Below, in pieces: positions 9,448 through 19,494 of a stretch of DNA of 64,000 nt; position 1 is the first letter of the stretch; every line of letters starts with the position of its first letter. Source of the stretch: Ostreococcus mediterraneus. Its lineage: Eukaryota; Chlorophyta; Mamiellophyceae; Mamiellales; Bathycoccaceae. The position numbers and the translations under genes were made by a program. The DNA is taken from positions 402,277 through 466,276 of the forward strand of contig WMKK01000016.1 of the NCBI GenBank assembly GCA_012295225.1, written 5' to 3'. The notes under the pieces were generated by a model, which ran no database searches, was not told the DNA's origin, and saw only the letters and a program-made list of their open reading frames with translations.

Positions 9448-9819
9448 GTGCCGCCGAGTCGACTGTTCAAAGTGCTCCAAGCCCACGTGGGCTGGTTGCG
9501 GTGCGTCTCGCGCGCGCAGCGCTCACCGCGCGGTCGATCGATCAGGCGATGTGCGCGGGGAAACGCATCGTTGAAGCGTCGTTGTCATGTTCAGGGGACT
9601 AACTGTCGCGTCGCGCATCATTCGCTAGGTATGCACATCGAGACGGCGTTAAAGGGCGTCGCCGTGGAAGATCGCTGCGCGTGTCCACGAGGAAGCGTGT
9701 TCGGGTCGTTATTCGGATCGTCTAAGAAGACGTCGACGTGAGTTGGACGTATACTATTTTGTTTTCTTTTTGTAACGCCACGGGACGTTTCTTTCAACAA
9801 CTCTGACTGTATTGCATCG
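9448..9819. other. Intergenic region with a weak small ORF
   Basis: 372 bp between the start of the membrane protein gene and the stop of the kinesin gene. A 36-codon frame at 9631-9741 (+) and a 13-codon frame (MFRGLTVASRIIR) at about 9588 are present. Neither carries a recognisable motif, and no intron with the signature seen elsewhere in the window joins them. No RNA gene is seen. Confidence 0.4.
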
Positions 9820-11802
9820 TCATGCGCTATATTCGCGCCATTCGCGCGCCAAGGCGTGCTTGAGCTGTGCAATATCCCGCTTTGCGTCGTCTATGTGCGC
9901 ACGCAACTCGTCGAGGGTTCGTTTGCGCGACGAATGCGCGTCAAGCGCGAGGGCTACGGCGCGCTCGAGCGCGCGCTCGGCGTCGGGCGCTCGAGCGCTC
10001 GACGCCCTGCCGGCGCGTAAATCGCGCGAAGCGCGCGCCATGATCGATCCCTCGAGCTCTTCGCGGTCGCGCGTGATTTGGTCTTTTAATGCGTTCATCT
10101 CGCGGGCGAGCGTGCGGGCGTTGGCGGTGAGAGACTTGAGCTCGGAGACGCGCGCTCGGAGCGCCGGAGCCGCATTTGACGTCGAGGCGCAAAACGCCTT
10201 GAACGCATCCGCGCGCGGTGTGCGCGGCGCGCGCGGGGACGATGATATTGCTAGCGTCTCTCCCGCACACTCTTCGTCGTCATCGTCATCGTCGTCGTCT
10301 TTGACGCGAAACGTCGTCGCGCTATTCGAGCTGTTCACATCGACGCCCAGCCGCATTCGGCTTCGACAGATGTCCCGCAGCGCGCGCTGCGCCGCGTGAA
10401 TTTTCGCTACATTCGCCCCGCAATCTAACACGTAATCGTCTTCGCGCACGTATCGCTCGACATCTCGGTGTAAGGCGTCTAAAGCATCCGCACTCAAAAC
10501 GAACGGGTCGTCGCCGTCGCCATCGTCGTCGTCGCGAACGTCTCTGCCTCGAAGACTTTGCCGAAGCAACGCGAGCTCGACACGTAATCGTTTATTCTCC
10601 TCCTTGAGCCGCGCGATGAGCAAGTCAACGTCAAGTTCCTCGTTGACAAAGATTTCGTTTGAAATCTTTGCCACGCGCTGGGCGAATCGACACGTACTTA
10701 CGGATTCATCAAACGCGTCGTCGTCGCCGCTCGCCGTGGCCACCATGACTGTGACGCAATTCCCACCTAGACTATCGCGCAGCATCGTTGTCATTAAGCT
10801 ATTTCGATACGGCACGTGCGTGTTCTCCAGGCCATCTGATCGGGCTTGTAACGCCACGATGACTTGCTCGAGAAAGTGTAGCGATACGTTGATGTATTTC
10901 GCTTCTTGTAACGTGGCGCCGTCGACGCCGCTTTTATTCACGCGTTCGCTCCCAGCCAAATCCACCAAATTTAGTTTCGCCCGTCGCACCGTGTCCGTCC
11001 CGCGCGAACGCTTTGTAATTGTCACGGTAAATATACAATGTGACCGCGACGAGGCCATGTTCAGAGGCGTCTCCGCCACCGCTCGATTGGTGTCGCCGAC
11101 AAAGAGTAAATCGAGCGCCTCTTCTTCGCTCGCGACGACGTGGGACGTCAAATCTAACACGTGCATATGCCCATGCTCGTCTTCCAACACGCGCACGCGT
11201 GGTAATGGAATTTCACTCGATCGTTCGTACCCTCGCGCGGCGCTCTGCCGCGCATCGAGTGTGGTGGCAAGTAAATCGTACCCGCGCTCGAGATAAATTT
11301 CAACGTAGCTCACCTCGACGGTAAATTTAGCATCTTCACCGCTATCATTCGAACGCACGCGATCGATCGAGGCAAATATCCTCGACAACGCACGGGGTAC
11401 AATGCCCCGGTCGTCGTATCGCGCCGCTCCGCCCGTGAGCGTGTACGTCTTTCCACTTCCAGTTTGCCCGTACGCGAACAACGTGGCGTTGTACCCGTCG
11501 AGCGCCGCGTCCACGACGCCCTTACCCACGACGTCGAACACCTCGTCTTGGCTCGCGCGCTCGTCCAGCACGCCATCGAATGCAAATCTATGTGTAAACG
11601 CGCGCGGTCCGCCTTGGCGACGCTCGATGTCGGCTTTACACTCGACGAAAACTTTGCCATTGTCCTCGCGAGGAGGCGAACCGTCATCGAGTTCACTCGA
11701 GAGCGGAACGATGGAAACGCGCTGTGCGGTAGTTTTCGAGCTCGGGCGCAGGCGAAGATACGTGCGTATGGATGACGACGATGATGGCGCGTCCGGCGTC
11801 AT
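9820..11802 (-). CDS. Kinesin-9 family motor, KIF6 (kinesin-9B) type
   Basis: 660 aa. The motor domain spans about 10-390: P-loop GQTGSGKT (112-119), switch I NMASSRSH, switch II NLVDLAGSE, and the family-typical YINVSLHFLEQVIVAL and HVPYRNSLMTTMLRDSLGGN. Just after it, DESVSTCRFAQRVAKISNE matches the KIF6 neck-proximal sequence far better than other kinesins. A coiled coil (KEENKRLRVELALLRQSL) follows, then a segment (VLDCGANVAKIHAAQRALRDI) that also resembles KIF6, and a charged helical tail. Kinesin-9 proteins are known mainly from cilia, as axonemal central-pair or basal body motors. A TATA-like run (11909-11919) lies about 107 bp upstream. The N-terminal motor layout and length are normal for the family. 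Confidence 0.88.
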   Translation of the reverse strand: MTPDAPSSSSSIRTYLRLRPSSKTTAQRVSIVPLSSELDDGSPPREDNGKVFVECKADIERRQGGPRAFTHRFAFDGVLDERASQDEVFDVVGKGVVDAALDGYNATLFAYGQTGSGKTYTLTGGAARYDDRGIVPRALSRIFASIDRVRSNDSGEDAKFTVEVSYVEIYLERGYDLLATTLDARQSAARGYERSSEIPLPRVRVLEDEHGHMHVLDLTSHVVASEEEALDLLFVGDTNRAVAETPLNMASSRSHCIFTVTITKRSRGTDTVRRAKLNLVDLAGSERVNKSGVDGATLQEAKYINVSLHFLEQVIVALQARSDGLENTHVPYRNSLMTTMLRDSLGGNCVTVMVATASGDDDAFDESVSTCRFAQRVAKISNEIFVNEELDVDLLIARLKEENKRLRVELALLRQSLRGRDVRDDDDGDGDDPFVLSADALDALHRDVERYVREDDYVLDCGANVAKIHAAQRALRDICRSRMRLGVDVNSSNSATTFRVKDDDDDDDDEECAGETLAISSSPRAPRTPRADAFKAFCASTSNAAPALRARVSELKSLTANARTLAREMNALKDQITRDREELEGSIMARASRDLRAGRASSARAPDAERALERAVALALDAHSSRKRTLDELRAHIDDAKRDIAQLKHALAREWREYSA

Positions 11803-11908
11803 CGACCGCGACGGTACATGCGCGTGATGCGATGTGACGCGTCGGCGTCGTCGGTCAACGCGAAACGAGAAACGAGTACGAAGAACGCGTCAAGCATAAA
11901 ACCATACG

Positions 11909-11919
11909 TATATATATAT
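11909..11919 (-). promoter_or_regulatory. TATA-like element upstream of the kinesin gene
   Basis: The alternating run TATATATATAT lies about 107 bp upstream of the kinesin ATG. TATA-type core elements in compact algal genomes sit in this range. It is symmetric, so direction is not determined by the sequence alone. Confidence 0.35.
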
Positions 11920-11979
11920 CTTACAACCGGTGGCGGCAACGATGACAACGACGACGACATTGTGCGTGTACGTATAACG

Positions 11980-12024
11980 CACACACACACACAAGCACAC
12001 ACGTGCGCACACACACACACACAA
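11980..12024 (+). repeat. Imperfect (CA)n microsatellite
   Basis: Two CA runs are separated by an interruption containing cacgtg. They lie between the kinesin start and the NDUFA5 stop, in non-coding sequence. Confidence 0.9.
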
Positions 12025-12079
12025 GCGCGCGGAACGCTCTCGCTACGCGTCCACCGGGGTCGTCCCGACCTCCTCACTA

Positions 12080-12529
12080 TTATTCCTTCTTCGCCTCTTC
12101 CAAGTACGGATTCTTCGGCTCCTCAATCACCTCAATCTCATGATCAAATTCCCACGGTTTCCACTCGCGCATCTTCGGAATCAACGCCAACTCATCCTCG
12201 GCCACGGCGTACAACTCTTCAATCTGCCCTAACCCGAGCGCGCGCTCCACCGCCTCCACGTCCCCCGCATTCGCCTCCAACGCCTTCAAATGCCCCTCGT
12301 ACACCTGCTCCACCACTTGCCTGTACCCAGCATCGGCAGGGATGCCCACGCGAACCGCCTTGAGCACCTCACGCACCTTACTCGCGTACGCGTTGTGCGC
12401 ATCGTCTAAAACCTTCAACCCGACGATCCCGGTCGTGGCTTTCGTCGACATGGACATCGTCGTCGTCGCGCCGCCGCCGAGGCGCGCGCACGCGGAGAGC
12501 AACGCGCGTCGCGCCTGGGTCGCCATCAT
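12080..12529 (-). CDS. NDUFA5: Mitochondrial complex I subunit NDUFA5 / B13
   Basis: 149 aa from the ATG at 12527-12529 (complement). This start gives a presequence-like N-terminus (MMATQARRALLSACARLGGG). The family body follows: TGIVGLKVLDDAHNAYASK, then helical sequence with YRQVVEQVYEGHLKALEA, then the diagnostic end IPKMREWKPWEFDHEIEV. NDUFA5 is an accessory subunit of the matrix arm of NADH:ubiquinone oxidoreductase, near the Q module. The acidic KNPYLEEAKKE tail is short. An in-frame upstream start at 12556 would add nine residues and looks less likely. The gene is divergent from RAD54, with a symmetric CCAAT pair between them. Confidence 0.9.
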   Translation of the reverse strand: MMATQARRALLSACARLGGGATTTMSMSTKATTGIVGLKVLDDAHNAYASKVREVLKAVRVGIPADAGYRQVVEQVYEGHLKALEANAGDVEAVERALGLGQIEELYAVAEDELALIPKMREWKPWEFDHEIEVIEEPKNPYLEEAKKE

Positions 12530-12614
12530 CGGATCCGCGCACGCGTCGTCGAACACTGCCGACGACGCGTGCGCGCGCGCGATCGGGATCCAGATTTTGG
12601 ACCCGGGACACGTT

Positions 12615-12671
12615 GACCAATCATGACCCTAGAATTTAGTGGGGACTATGGTTACGGGGTCATGATTGGTC
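12615..12671. promoter_or_regulatory. Perfect 15-bp inverted repeat carrying two CCAAT boxes between divergent genes
   Basis: GACCAATCATGACCC at 12615-12629 is repeated in exact inverse orientation at 12657-12671, with a 27-bp loop. Each arm contains a CCAAT box, one per strand, facing outward to NDUFA5 (ATG 86 bp away) and RAD54 (ATG 96 bp away). CCAAT is the NF-Y site in eukaryotes. Dual use as a bidirectional promoter is inferred from position and symmetry. Confidence 0.6.
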
Positions 12672-12766
12672 GTTTGATTTTTGAACGTTTACGAGCTGTC
12701 GATCGAATTCGACGTCACACGACGACGACGACGACGTTAGACGTTTGACGTTCGACGACGGGTGTC

Positions 12767-15700
12767 ATGCGCGATAGCGACGATGATGACGCGAGTCTTC
12801 ACGACGACGAGAACGACGACGAGGAGGAGTACGCGATGACTGAGGAGGACGAGGATGAGCCGGTGGTGATGTCCCAAGCGGATGTGCGCGCGAGAAATGT
12901 GTCGATGATGGTGAATGGCACGCTTGCGACGTCGGTGAAACCGTTCGTGCGCGGACTCGTGGTTGAGGATCCTGAGGTGGTGTTGCGTCGGGCGTTTAAG
13001 TCGCCGTTTCCGAACGCGCCGAATGCGAGTGGTGCGTGATTTTGATTGATTGTGACGTAATGTTGGCACCGCGATGGTCGCGCGCGCGCGGGTGTTTGAA
13101 TGTGACACTGACGTTTGAGGTTTTGATTTTGTGCAGCGGAATTACGGCGCCGGTTGGCGGCGAGACGGGTGTTCGTGCCGTGGGGTACGAATGCTAAAGA
13201 TGCGTTGGCGGCGATGCCCAAGCCCACGGCGTTGGCGACGACGGATGAGCACATTACGTTACCGGATGGTATCGAGGATTTGACGCTTTGGACGCCTGGT
13301 GATGGAGTGCGCGATGACGCGGGCGATGACGCGACGACAACGATGGGTGACGCGAGTGCAAATGCGAATGCGAAACCCATAGTTGTCGATCGCATGCTTA
13401 CGCGGTGGTTGCGCCCGCACCAACGTGAAGGCGTTCAATTTATGTTTGAGTGCGTCATGGGTTTGCGTGATTTCGACGGATGTGGGTGTATTCTCGCAGA
13501 CGATATGGGTTTGGGTAAAACTTTGCAAGGAATTACGTTGTTGTGGACGTTGTTGCGACAAGGTATGGATGGGACGCCGACGGTGAAACGCGCGCTCATC
13601 GTGTGCCCGACGTCGTTGGTATCCAACTGGGACGACGAGTGCAACAAATGGTTGAATGGGCGGGTGAAAACTTTGCCGATTTGTGACTCGACACGTGCAG
13701 AGGTTGTGAGTTCCGTGAAGTCATTCTTAGCTCCGCGACACATGGCGCAAGTGATGATTGTGAGCTACGAAACGTTTCGCGTTCACGCCGACCGCTTCAA
13801 CTTTGACGGCGCGGTTGATTTGGTCATGTGTGACGAGGCGCATCGCTTGAAGAACGGCGAAACATTAACCAACAAGGCGTTGTGTGGTGTGCCGTGCTTG
13901 CGGCGGGTGATGTTGAGTGGTACGCCTATGCAAAACCATCTCGATGAATTTTACGCCATGGTGAGCTTTTGTAATCCCGGGTTGTTGGGCACCCCGACGG
14001 AGTTTGCGAAAAAGTTTGAGCGTCCGATTCTTGCCGGTCGCGAACCCGGAGCGTCAGATAGCGAGATGGAAAAAGGTCAGGCTGCAAACACGGAGTTGTC
14101 AGAGTTGGTGAACAAGTTTATCTTGCGCCGGACGAACACTATTTTGAGTAAGCACTTGCCACCCAAGGTTGTCGAAGTCGTGTGCTGCAAATTGTCCCCG
14201 CTTCAACAAGCGCTGTACGAACACTTTTTATCTTCAAAGTCTGCGGCAAAATTGGTGTCTGGAAAGGCAACACAGACGTTGGCTGCGATTACGGCGTTGA
14301 AGAAGTTATGTAGCCACCCAAAGTTGATTCATGACATGATTCGAGGCGCGAAGAATACTGGGCACACGGCGAGCGGATTTGCAACGTGCGCGGGATTCTT
14401 TCAAGAAGGCATGTACGGGAGCTCATCTCGAGGTGGTCGTGGTCTTGGAAGTATGATACCCGGATGGGAAGAGCATAGCGGGAAGTTTGCGGTGCTCGGT
14501 CGTATGTTGGCGAATTTGCGAGCCGAAACGAAGGATCGAATTGTGATTATTTCCAACTACACGCAAACGCTTGATTTGATTGGTCAAATGTGTAGTGAAC
14601 GCCGCTACCCGTACGTTCGTCTCGATGGTTCAACGACAATCGGTAAGCGACAAAAGCTCGTGAAGCAGTTCAACGACCCGAGCACGGATTCGTTCGTATT
14701 TTTGCTTTCATCGAAAGCGGGCGGATGCGGCATCAACCTCATCGGCGGCAATCGTCTCGTGTTGTTCGACCCTGATTGGAATCCAGCAAACGACAAGCAA
14801 GCCGCGGCGCGTTGCTGGCGTGACGGACAAAAGAAAAAGTGTTACTTGTACCGATTCTTATCCGCGGGCACGATTGAAGAAAAGATTTTCCAACGTCAGT
14901 TGTCCAAGGAGAGTTTGCAAAACGTCGTCAACGGCTCGGGTGAATTGGAACAATCCATCTTGACCAAAGAAGAACTCCGAAGGTTGTTTTCTCTCGACTG
15001 CACGACGTATTCTGACACGCACGACACGTGTGGATGCACGCGCTGCCCCAAGTGTGTCGAGGGAGATCTCGGACGCGATGCGGACCCAGAGTACAAGACG
15101 TGGGAGGAACAAATTGACGAAGCGGATGAGCAAAAGCTCGACGAGTGGGCGCATCATCACCGCATGGACAAGGTTCCCGATGATATCATGAAGAAGTCAG
15201 CAGGTGACGAAGTGTCTTTCGTGTTCTCGTTGAAGGTTGAAGGCTGCGCGATCGATGATTCGAAGAAGAATCCCGCCGCTGGCGCGGCTGAGAAGCCGAA
15301 AGACGCGCCGCCGGCAACCAAGGTTCCATCAACTGCGCCCGTTGTATCTTCGTCTCGCCCACAATTCTCGATAAACCGACCAACGTCAACATTTGTACCG
15401 CCATCGCGTAGACCGCTTACGGTCATGAACACGTCGGTGGGTAAGGTAACGACGAACGCCAGTAAGCCGGCGCCGCCGCCTCCAGGTCGATTCGGCGCGC
15501 AACGCAAACCAGTCACCAAGCCCGATCTGAAGCCGAAAGGCCGGAAAAAGGCGATAGAAAGCGAAAGCGATGACGATGATATGTGCGACGACGACACTGA
15601 AGAAGAAGACGAAGAAGAAAGCGAGGCTGAAGAGTCAGAGTCAGAAGCGGAGGAAGATGGCGCGGTGCCAGATTCTGAAGACGAAGACATCGCGGACACC

Positions 15701-15871
15701 TCTGATGTACCCGTGAAGAAGCGCGCCAACGCAAGCTCTGACGTGAGCGCGTCGCGACTAAAAGCCCCGCGCGTGTCGTCGGTTTCATCGGAATTGGGCA
15801 TCGCGTTACCGTCAAAGACTAATGACGACGAAGACGAAGAAGCGTCAGAGTACTCTGAATCCGAATATTAA
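12767..15871 (+). CDS. RAD54: RAD54 recombination ATPase (SNF2 family)
   Basis: Two exons, 12767-13031 and 13137-15871, giving 999 aa. The intron begins GTGCGT, has CTGAC 25 nt before its end, and restores frame at A89. RAD54 drives homologous strand invasion with RAD51 on chromatin. Visible motifs are RWLRPHQREGVQFM, Walker A ADDMGLGKT (ending near residue 217), the CDEAH box, SGTPMQN, and the RAD54-type SKAGGCGINLIGGNRLVLFD with DPDWNPANDKQAAAR. RFLSAGTIEEKIFQRQLSKE follows. A Cys cluster (CGCTRCPKCV) follows the helicase core as in RAD54. The last 200 residues form an acidic, Ser/Glu-rich low-complexity tail longer than in animals or yeast. The N-terminus is also acidic. Confidence 0.93.
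13032..13136 (+). other. Intron in RAD54
   Basis: 105 nt. The donor is GTGCGT and the acceptor GTGCAG. The branch-type motif ACTGAC has its A at 13111. Phase 1; removing it links NAS to AELRRR in frame. Confidence 0.85.
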
Positions 15872-16000
15872 AATTCAATTTCCTTTTAGATTGGCGAAGA
15901 GCGCGCGAACTTGAGAATGTACGCAGCACTCTTCACAAACGTTGTAGTAGACACACATTCACACATTTGTTTCTTTTCTTATTACTCATCATTACACAGT

Positions 16001-16747
16001 TCAAAATCCCATTTGCGCTTCGGCGGCTTCAGAGATGACTGGGATGCGCACGTAGCGGCCAGTCATGCATCCGACTGCACTCAGCGCGAATGCACCGAGC
16101 ACGATGACGAAAATCGCGTTATGCACCACCATCACCAATGGTCCTGGCAAGCTGATACCCAAAATACCCGGTCCAAACAACGTTTCGACGAGAGACGGGA
16201 AGATTAAAGCAATGTCGAGTAAAATCGCCTGCATCGCGTTGAAGCGACAAAATCGCGACAAATTTTGATTCTTCGCAATGCCGAGATAAATGGCGAAAAA
16301 CATGATCAAATTACCCATCGGTAACGACGACACCGCACGCAAAATCGGCATCAACGGCTTCAACAACACAATCGCCGCGGGAAACTGCGCGAAAAAGTAT
16401 CTCCCGTACCGCAACGCGCTCAACAGCGGTAAGATATACGGCGCCAGCGCCACGACGCGATCGGGCACGGGCACGATATTAAATCCCCCACCCGAATACC
16501 CACCCGTCGCGTTCATCGGCACCGACGTCCTCGCGCGCATGCGACGCGAAAACGTGCCTCCTCGCGAGTCCTCGCCTCGGCGACGAAAAGCGTCCGAGAC
16601 GCCGCCGCGCGTCTTCCCCAACGCCAGCGCGCGCACGCCGCAACCAACGCGCGCACTCGGCGCCGCAGCGCATCGACGCACATCATGGCGCATCACACGC
16701 GCGCCAGTCATCACCGACGACGACGTCATCGTCAACATCAACGTCAT
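16001..16747 (-). CDS. TIC20: TIC20-family chloroplast inner-envelope translocon protein
   Basis: 248 aa. An N-terminal transit-type region rich in Arg, Ser and Ala (about 1-85) is followed by four membrane segments. Typical TIC20 features are YILPLLSALRYGRYFFAQFP, the membrane helix MGNLIMFFAIYLGI, then SRFCRFNAMQAILLDIALIFPSL, and a last helix with VVHNAIFVIVLGAFAL. TIC20 forms the channel core of the inner-envelope import complex. The fit is closer to the TIC20-II/V branch by general look, which is an impression only. It is convergent with RAD54 (129 bp between stops) and divergent from the ELIP-like gene. Confidence 0.85.
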   Translation of the reverse strand: MTLMLTMTSSSVMTGARVMRHDVRRCAAAPSARVGCGVRALALGKTRGGVSDAFRRRGEDSRGGTFSRRMRARTSVPMNATGGYSGGGFNIVPVPDRVVALAPYILPLLSALRYGRYFFAQFPAAIVLLKPLMPILRAVSSLPMGNLIMFFAIYLGIAKNQNLSRFCRFNAMQAILLDIALIFPSLVETLFGPGILGISLPGPLVMVVHNAIFVIVLGAFALSAVGCMTGRYVRIPVISEAAEAQMGF

Positions 16748-17184
16748 GATTGATTGAATGCAAGCCGTCTAACAACCCCTGGAATTGGAGAATTCACCCC
16801 GAAATCGCTCGCCCGTGGGCGCCGTGCGCGATGATGTCGCGTGCTGGCGCGCGCGAAATGAACCGACAAATCAAGCGCGCGTGGAGGCGCACCGCGTCGT
16901 CGTCGCGGGCGGCGGCGGCGTGTGCGGTCGCGCGCGTGTGCGAACCCCACGAAGTGGCAGAAACCACAGGGGGGAACCAAAATCATGTAATATCATCAAT
17001 AAAGTAACTATGTAAGTTGTATAATAAATACATCATCAGATAAACTATATATAAGTTTAATACATCCACAGTATGTAATTATCATGGTTTCACATTGAGT
17101 CCCGTCGATAGGATGACGTCGACAGCGACGCCGCCACGCTGGATAACGCGTCGAAACCGACGTCATACACACACGCCAGCGACG
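16748..17184. promoter_or_regulatory. Divergent promoter region TIC20 / ELIP-like gene
   Basis: 437 bp with no convincing coding frame. A TATA-like element TATATATAA lies at 17046-17054, 131 bp before the chosen ELIP-like ATG, inside an AT-rich tract (16980-17090) that stands out from the GC-rich surroundings. AATAAA occurs at 16999-17004, but no upstream plus-strand gene would use it. The TIC20-proximal half is GC-rich without clear elements. Confidence 0.45.
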
Positions 17185-18314
17185 ATGATGACGATGACGA
17201 CCACGCAAACCGCGTGCGCGATGCGCACGGTGATGACCACCAAGTCCAAGGCGGTGCGCCGCGCCTCCGTGGCGCGCCGTGCGGGTGAGCAAGAAGGACA
17301 GATGAACCAACAAATGGAGGGCGGGTGCGTTGCGTGTGTTTTGTGTCGCGCGGTGCGCGCGGTGCGCGACGAGGGCGTCGTGCGCGGTGCGCAGTGCGCG
17401 GAATAATTGTTTTACGTCGATATCGATGGCGCGCGCGACGTCTGGAAGGGATATTAGCGACGTGTTCGTGGAAGATCTTGCCGGGCGCGCGTGAGAGTGG
17501 ATTAATCTTTTTCGCCGGTTGTCGACGGATGATGGCTGGTTTTGTTGGATGGTTTCCCGAATGCGGTGACTGTCGATGCGTATGGCGTTCGTGATCGCGA
17601 TGACTGACGAGAGTGTGTGCGTTTTGGTATCGCATCGCAGTGAAATCGGCCTCGGTGGTCTCGAGGACATGATGGACAAGGCGGATGGCGGCGCCACGCC
17701 GGATTTCGTCAAGGGCCTCGGCATCAAGGAACTCGACGACGTGTTCGCGATTTTGGGCTCTCAGACCAAGGGTGCTGAGCTCGGCCAAATGTTGTTGACG
17801 GAACGTTTCGGTGAAGTGCTTTACCGTGAATCTGGTTTCACGTCCACCGCGGAAATGATCAACGGTCGCTGCGCGGTGCGTAATTTTTGACGCGCGCGCA
17901 TTTTTGTCATTCGTGTCTTTCTCGCTCATCTCGCGGTCATCGTCTCCCAGCCTTTTGCCCACGTGCGTGTACAAAGTTGTGTACTAACTGCGAGTGATTT
18001 TGTGTTCGTCGCCTCTTACACAGATGATTGGCTTCGTTTTGGCCGTCTTGAACACCTTCAACGGTGACCTTTTGGAAATGATCGCCAAGGTCCCGTTGGC
18101 TGTCATCTTCGTCATCGCCACGATCGCCGCCGCGTCCGTCGTGCCGAAGGCCACCCCGGGTGGTTATTTCCCGGATAACGTCAACAACGCCGCCATGACT
18201 GCGTACACTGGTGCCAAGCTCGATGAAGTCTTCACGTACAAGACTGAATTGGTGAACGGTCGCGCGGCGATGTTGGCCATGGCGTTCTTCCTCGCCACGG
18301 CGACTGTCTTCTAA
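17185..18314 (+). CDS. ELIP-like three-helix chlorophyll-binding protein
   Basis: Three exons, 17185-17324, 17641-17875 and 18024-18314, giving 221 aa. Both introns start GTGCGT; they carry CTGAC and TACTAAC respectively near the acceptor. The exons join in frame as MEGG|EIGLGG and NGRCA|MIGF. The N-terminus (TKSKAVRRASVARRAG) is a plastid transit peptide. Helix 1 has EMINGRCAMIGF and helix 3 ELVNGRAAMLAMAFFL, both with the ExxNxR chlorophyll-binding motif; helix 2 is LAVIFVIATIAAASVV. Two binding helices flanking a plain one is the early-light-induced (ELIP) plan rather than a full LHC. ELIPs act in photoprotection in thylakoids and are usually induced by high light. An upstream in-frame ATG at 17113 is possible. 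Confidence 0.85.
17325..17640 (+). other. Intron 1 of the ELIP-like gene
   Basis: 316 nt. Donor GTGCGT, branch-type GACTGAC with its A at 17607, acceptor CGCAG. A nearer GTGAGC site would leave the wrong phase, which is why this donor was chosen. Confidence 0.75.
17876..18023 (+). other. Intron 2 of the ELIP-like gene
   Basis: 148 nt. Donor GTGCGT, a perfect yeast-type TACTAAC branch motif with its A at 17987, acceptor ACACAG. Phase 0, inside helix 1. Confidence 0.85.
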
Positions 18315-18501
18315 ACGTCGACGAATAATTTTTTCATGCACACACACACACACTGAAAAAGCGCGCTCGCACGTTGTAATTGAAACATCGCACACGCGGC
18401 ATCATATATAACTACGATTTGAACGACGAATCGATGCGCTAAAAAACTTAAATTCGTACTACACAAGTGTCAAAATCTCCTACTCAACCGGGGCAAAAAA
18501 C

Positions 18502-19356
18502 CTAATCGCGTCGTAACTCCATGTATTCCTTTCGCGTACCCTCGGCGTTCATGATCCACAATTCAACCTTATCCCCGGTGTAAATGTCGCGCTCGGCGGC
18601 GGTAGCAAAGCAATCTTTGACCAAGTCGATCGCCGCTTCCTCGCTCAGCGGCGTCGCGCTCGACACCGCGGGCAACACCAACGGCGAAACCGTCTTGAGT
18701 TGGTTATCCAGCACCGGCATAATCAACGCCTGTCCCGAACCTTGACAGGAATAGTTTGTTCTCTCATACGATCCTACCGCGTCGTACGTAAACACTGCAC
18801 CCTTACCCTCGGCGTCCAAACCCGCGACAATGTTGAAGGCGTAGTATGGAAAAAAGCGCCGGTAGTACAACGTATTACTCAACATTTGCGCAAACGACAC
18901 GCATCCGATGGGCTTTTTGTTCTGAAACTCATACTGTTTACACCTCGCCTGTAAAGTCTTCTTCAACGTCACGGCATCCGCCATGAACCCGGCGCTCGCC
19001 ATCAACGTTTTCGGTGACATTTCATCAATCTTTTCATAGTTGCGCGTGAGAATGTTATACCCCGACGACATGCGCGTATCCGCGGCGCAAATCACGTACG
19101 ATTCCCCCGCCACCGCGAGCACCGTACCACCGTTATTATCCTATGCGCATGCGTCAAAGTAACCGTCGTCAGTCACGCGTCGTACGCCATAGATCTCATT
19201 CGCAGCGAGCGCACCAACCACCAGCTCGCGCACGTCATCATCGTCGCCGTCGCCGTCGCCCTCGGTCGTCGTCGTCGCATCGCATCGCACGACACGCACA
19301 TATGGCGACCAATTCGCGTGTTGTCGCGCGCCCGGCGCGTCGGCATCATTCGTCAT
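18502..19356 (-). CDS. PSMB1: 20S proteasome subunit beta6 (PSMB1/PBF1)
   Basis: Two exons (complement): 19300-19356 and 18502-19140, giving 231 aa. The intron begins GTGCGT, has CTGAC 28 nt before the acceptor, and joins WSPY to DNNGGTVLAVAGE. That is the conserved beta6 N-terminus. Further signatures are AADTRMSSGYNILTRNYEKI, ASAGFMADAVTLKKTLQAR and RRFFPYYAFNIVAGLDAEG. Beta6 is a non-catalytic subunit of the inner ring; the residue aligned to the catalytic Thr is not at a processed N-terminus. The first exon codes only 19 residues. It is head to head with V-ATPase subunit a, 138 bp between ATGs. Confidence 0.93.
19141..19299 (-). other. Intron in the PSMB1 gene
   Basis: 159 nt on the minus strand. 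Donor GTGCGT, branch-type GACTGAC with its A at 19169, acceptor CATAG. Phase 0. Confidence 0.85.
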
Positions 19357-19494
19357 CGCACAGCGCGCGTCGCAACGCGCGTCTTGAAATGTCGTGACGC
19401 GTGATCGTTGACTGAGATCACACACACGTACGCGCGCGGCAGTGTGCGGCGCGTCGTCCGTGCGACGCTCGCGAGCGAGTTGGGAACGGCGACA

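Noticed and set aside
9588-9741. Possible small plus-strand gene (MFRGLTVASRIIR, then a 36-codon frame)
   Set aside because: The first frame stops after 13 codons, the second has no recognisable motif, and no GTRCGT/CTGAC intron connects them.
17090-17974. Long minus-strand frames across the ELIP-like gene
   Set aside because: They cover its first two exons and intron 1, have His/Arg-rich low-complexity products and no domain; the plus-strand exons fit a known protein exactly.
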